Part shown: positions 12,598 through 13,368 of the stretch, piece by piece
Layout of the letters: every line of letters begins with the position of its first letter
Position numbering within the stretch: position 1 is the stretch's first letter
Source of the DNA: JALZHR01 sp036388635
GTDB lineage: Bacteria; Acidobacteriota; Blastocatellia; Pyrinomonadales; Pyrinomonadaceae
Length of the DNA stretch: 13,368 nt
Reading direction: 5' to 3'
Assembly (NCBI GenBank): GCA_036388635.1
Contig: DASVRL010000232.1
Span: 1-13,368, forward strand
Position numbers and translations under genes: made by a program
The notes under the pieces: generated by a model
What the model saw: the letters and a program-made list of their open reading frames with translations, nothing else
Database searches by the model: none
Told to the model about the DNA's origin: nothing

Positions 12598-13368
12598 TCA
12601 AATCTTCAACACGACTTTGCCCGTCGTTTTTCTGCCCTCGATTGCCTTGTGCGCTTCCGCCGCCTGTTCGAGCGGAAATTCGGTGACCTGAATCTGAAGG
12701 CGTCCGGCGCGAATGTGTCCGAGCAATTCTTTGGTGAAAGCGATTCGATTTTCAATCGTTTCGTTCATCAGCCAGTAGCCGCGCACAGTGTGATTTTTCT
12801 GCATCAGGCTCAAAACCGAAAGGCGGAAATCTTCGCCGCTCGCCGCGCCGTAAATCCACATCGTGCCGTTTTTCGCCAGCACTTTCAGATTCTGCCCGAC
12901 GATTTCGCCGCCGACCATCTCGATTATCCAATCCGCGCCATTGCCGTCGCTCGCGCGCAAAACTTCGTCCGTCCAATCGCTTTCGGTGTAATTAACGCCC
13001 GCGTCCGCGCCGAGTTTCGCCACGAGTTCGAGTTTCTGCTCGCTCGAAGCCGTGCCGATAACTTTTAAACCTTTGTGTTTGGCGAGCTGCACGAGCAAGG
13101 TTCCGACGCCGCCCGCCGCGGCATGAACGAGAATCGTTTGTCCGGCGCGGGTTTCATTAAGCAAACCGAGCGCCGTTAAGCCCTGAACCAAAAGCGCAGT
13201 CGATTCGCCGAAACCGAGTTCGTCGGGAATCGGGATCGCGCCGTGCGCTTTCGCCGTGGCGTATTCGGCATAACCGCCGCTCGTGGCGGTCGCCAAAACG
13301 CGCTGCCCGACGGTGAAATTCGCGACGTTCTCACCGACCTGCGCGATGGTTCCAGCCGCTTCGTAGCC
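12598..13368 (-). CDS. Zinc-independent MDR quinone oxidoreductase, N-terminus cut by the window end
   Basis: The frame is open from the TGA at 12598-12600 to the right edge, so 256 residues are visible and roughly the first 60 are missing. An internal TTG at 13296 is not the true start, because the upstream frame still reads as protein: YEAAGTIAQVGENV, the conserved end of the GroES-like domain. The coenzyme-binding motif HAAAGGVGTLLVQLAK follows, then KVIGTASSEQKLE and the family end EGRKTTGKVVLKI. Zinc ligands are not seen in the visible part. It resembles the gene at 7573 and is likely an NADPH:quinone or enone reductase, the first visible gene of the operon. Confidence 0.88.
   Translation of the reverse strand, partial: GYEAAGTIAQVGENVANFTVGQRVLATATSGGYAEYATAKAHGAIPIPDELGFGESTALLVQGLTALGLLNETRAGQTILVHAAAGGVGTLLVQLAKHKGLKVIGTASSEQKLELVAKLGADAGVNYTESDWTDEVLRASDGNGADWIIEMVGGEIVGQNLKVLAKNGTMWIYGAASGEDFRLSVLSLMQKNHTVRGYWLMNETIENRIAFTKELLGHIRAGRLQIQVTEFPLEQAAEAHKAIEGRKTTGKVVLKI

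Noticed and set aside
12310..13068. 252-codon plus-strand frame opposite two reductase genes
   Set aside because: Spans the antisense of two clear minus-strand genes and their gap; no motifs.
1..13368. tRNA, rRNA, transposase or integrase genes
   Set aside because: None recognised on either strand; almost all DNA is explained by ordinary protein genes and short gaps.

Overview
The window is compact bacterial chromosome with twenty protein genes (two cut by the window ends) and short gaps. No rRNA, tRNA, CRISPR array, transposase or phage gene was seen. Signal peptides ending in Ala-Gln, a split nuoABC block, separate thiS/thiG genes and a conserved N-terminal domain that I associate with Acidobacteriota (Blastocatellia-like) suggest that phylum. 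This is an inference from memory, not a database match.

Left part (1-1858, all minus strand): nuoA-nuoB-nuoC encode the membrane and connecting subunits of respiratory complex I. After nuoC comes the start of a secreted-protein gene, not nuoD. A hairpin followed by a T-tract lies between nuoB and nuoC. A divergent gap (1859-2122) holds a candidate nuo promoter and a heptamer repeat.

Middle part (2123-7523, all plus strand): a conserved two-domain protein of unknown role is followed by thiS (thiamine thiazole sulfur carrier), a terminator, a small secreted protein, and thiG (thiazole synthase). The whole gap between thiG and the next gene is a 21-bp tandem array. It runs exactly to the start codon of a three-helix membrane protein, which is followed 11 bp later by a lipoprotein c-type cytochrome. 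Then come a secreted protein of unknown role and a TIGR01777-type SDR epimerase.

Right part (7573-13368, minus strand except one gene): an MDR quinone-oxidoreductase-like gene lies downstream of trxA, separated by a perfect 21-bp inverted repeat with a T8 tract. A small DUF3072-type gene on the plus strand has a strong sigma-54-type promoter match. Then osmC, an aldo/keto reductase, an atypical SDR, an F420-reductase-like NADP-binding protein and a second, truncated MDR reductase form a closely packed redox and detoxification cluster read leftwards.

The most unusual signal is not a gene. At least five gaps contain tandem DNA with a 7-bp period (at 1975, 3048, 3289, 7522 and 9970), and two more use multiples of seven (21-bp units at 4706; a 28-bp spaced repeat at 9425). 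Together with long perfect inverted repeats at 8550 and 9414, this suggests a genome-wide family of heptamer-based intergenic elements.
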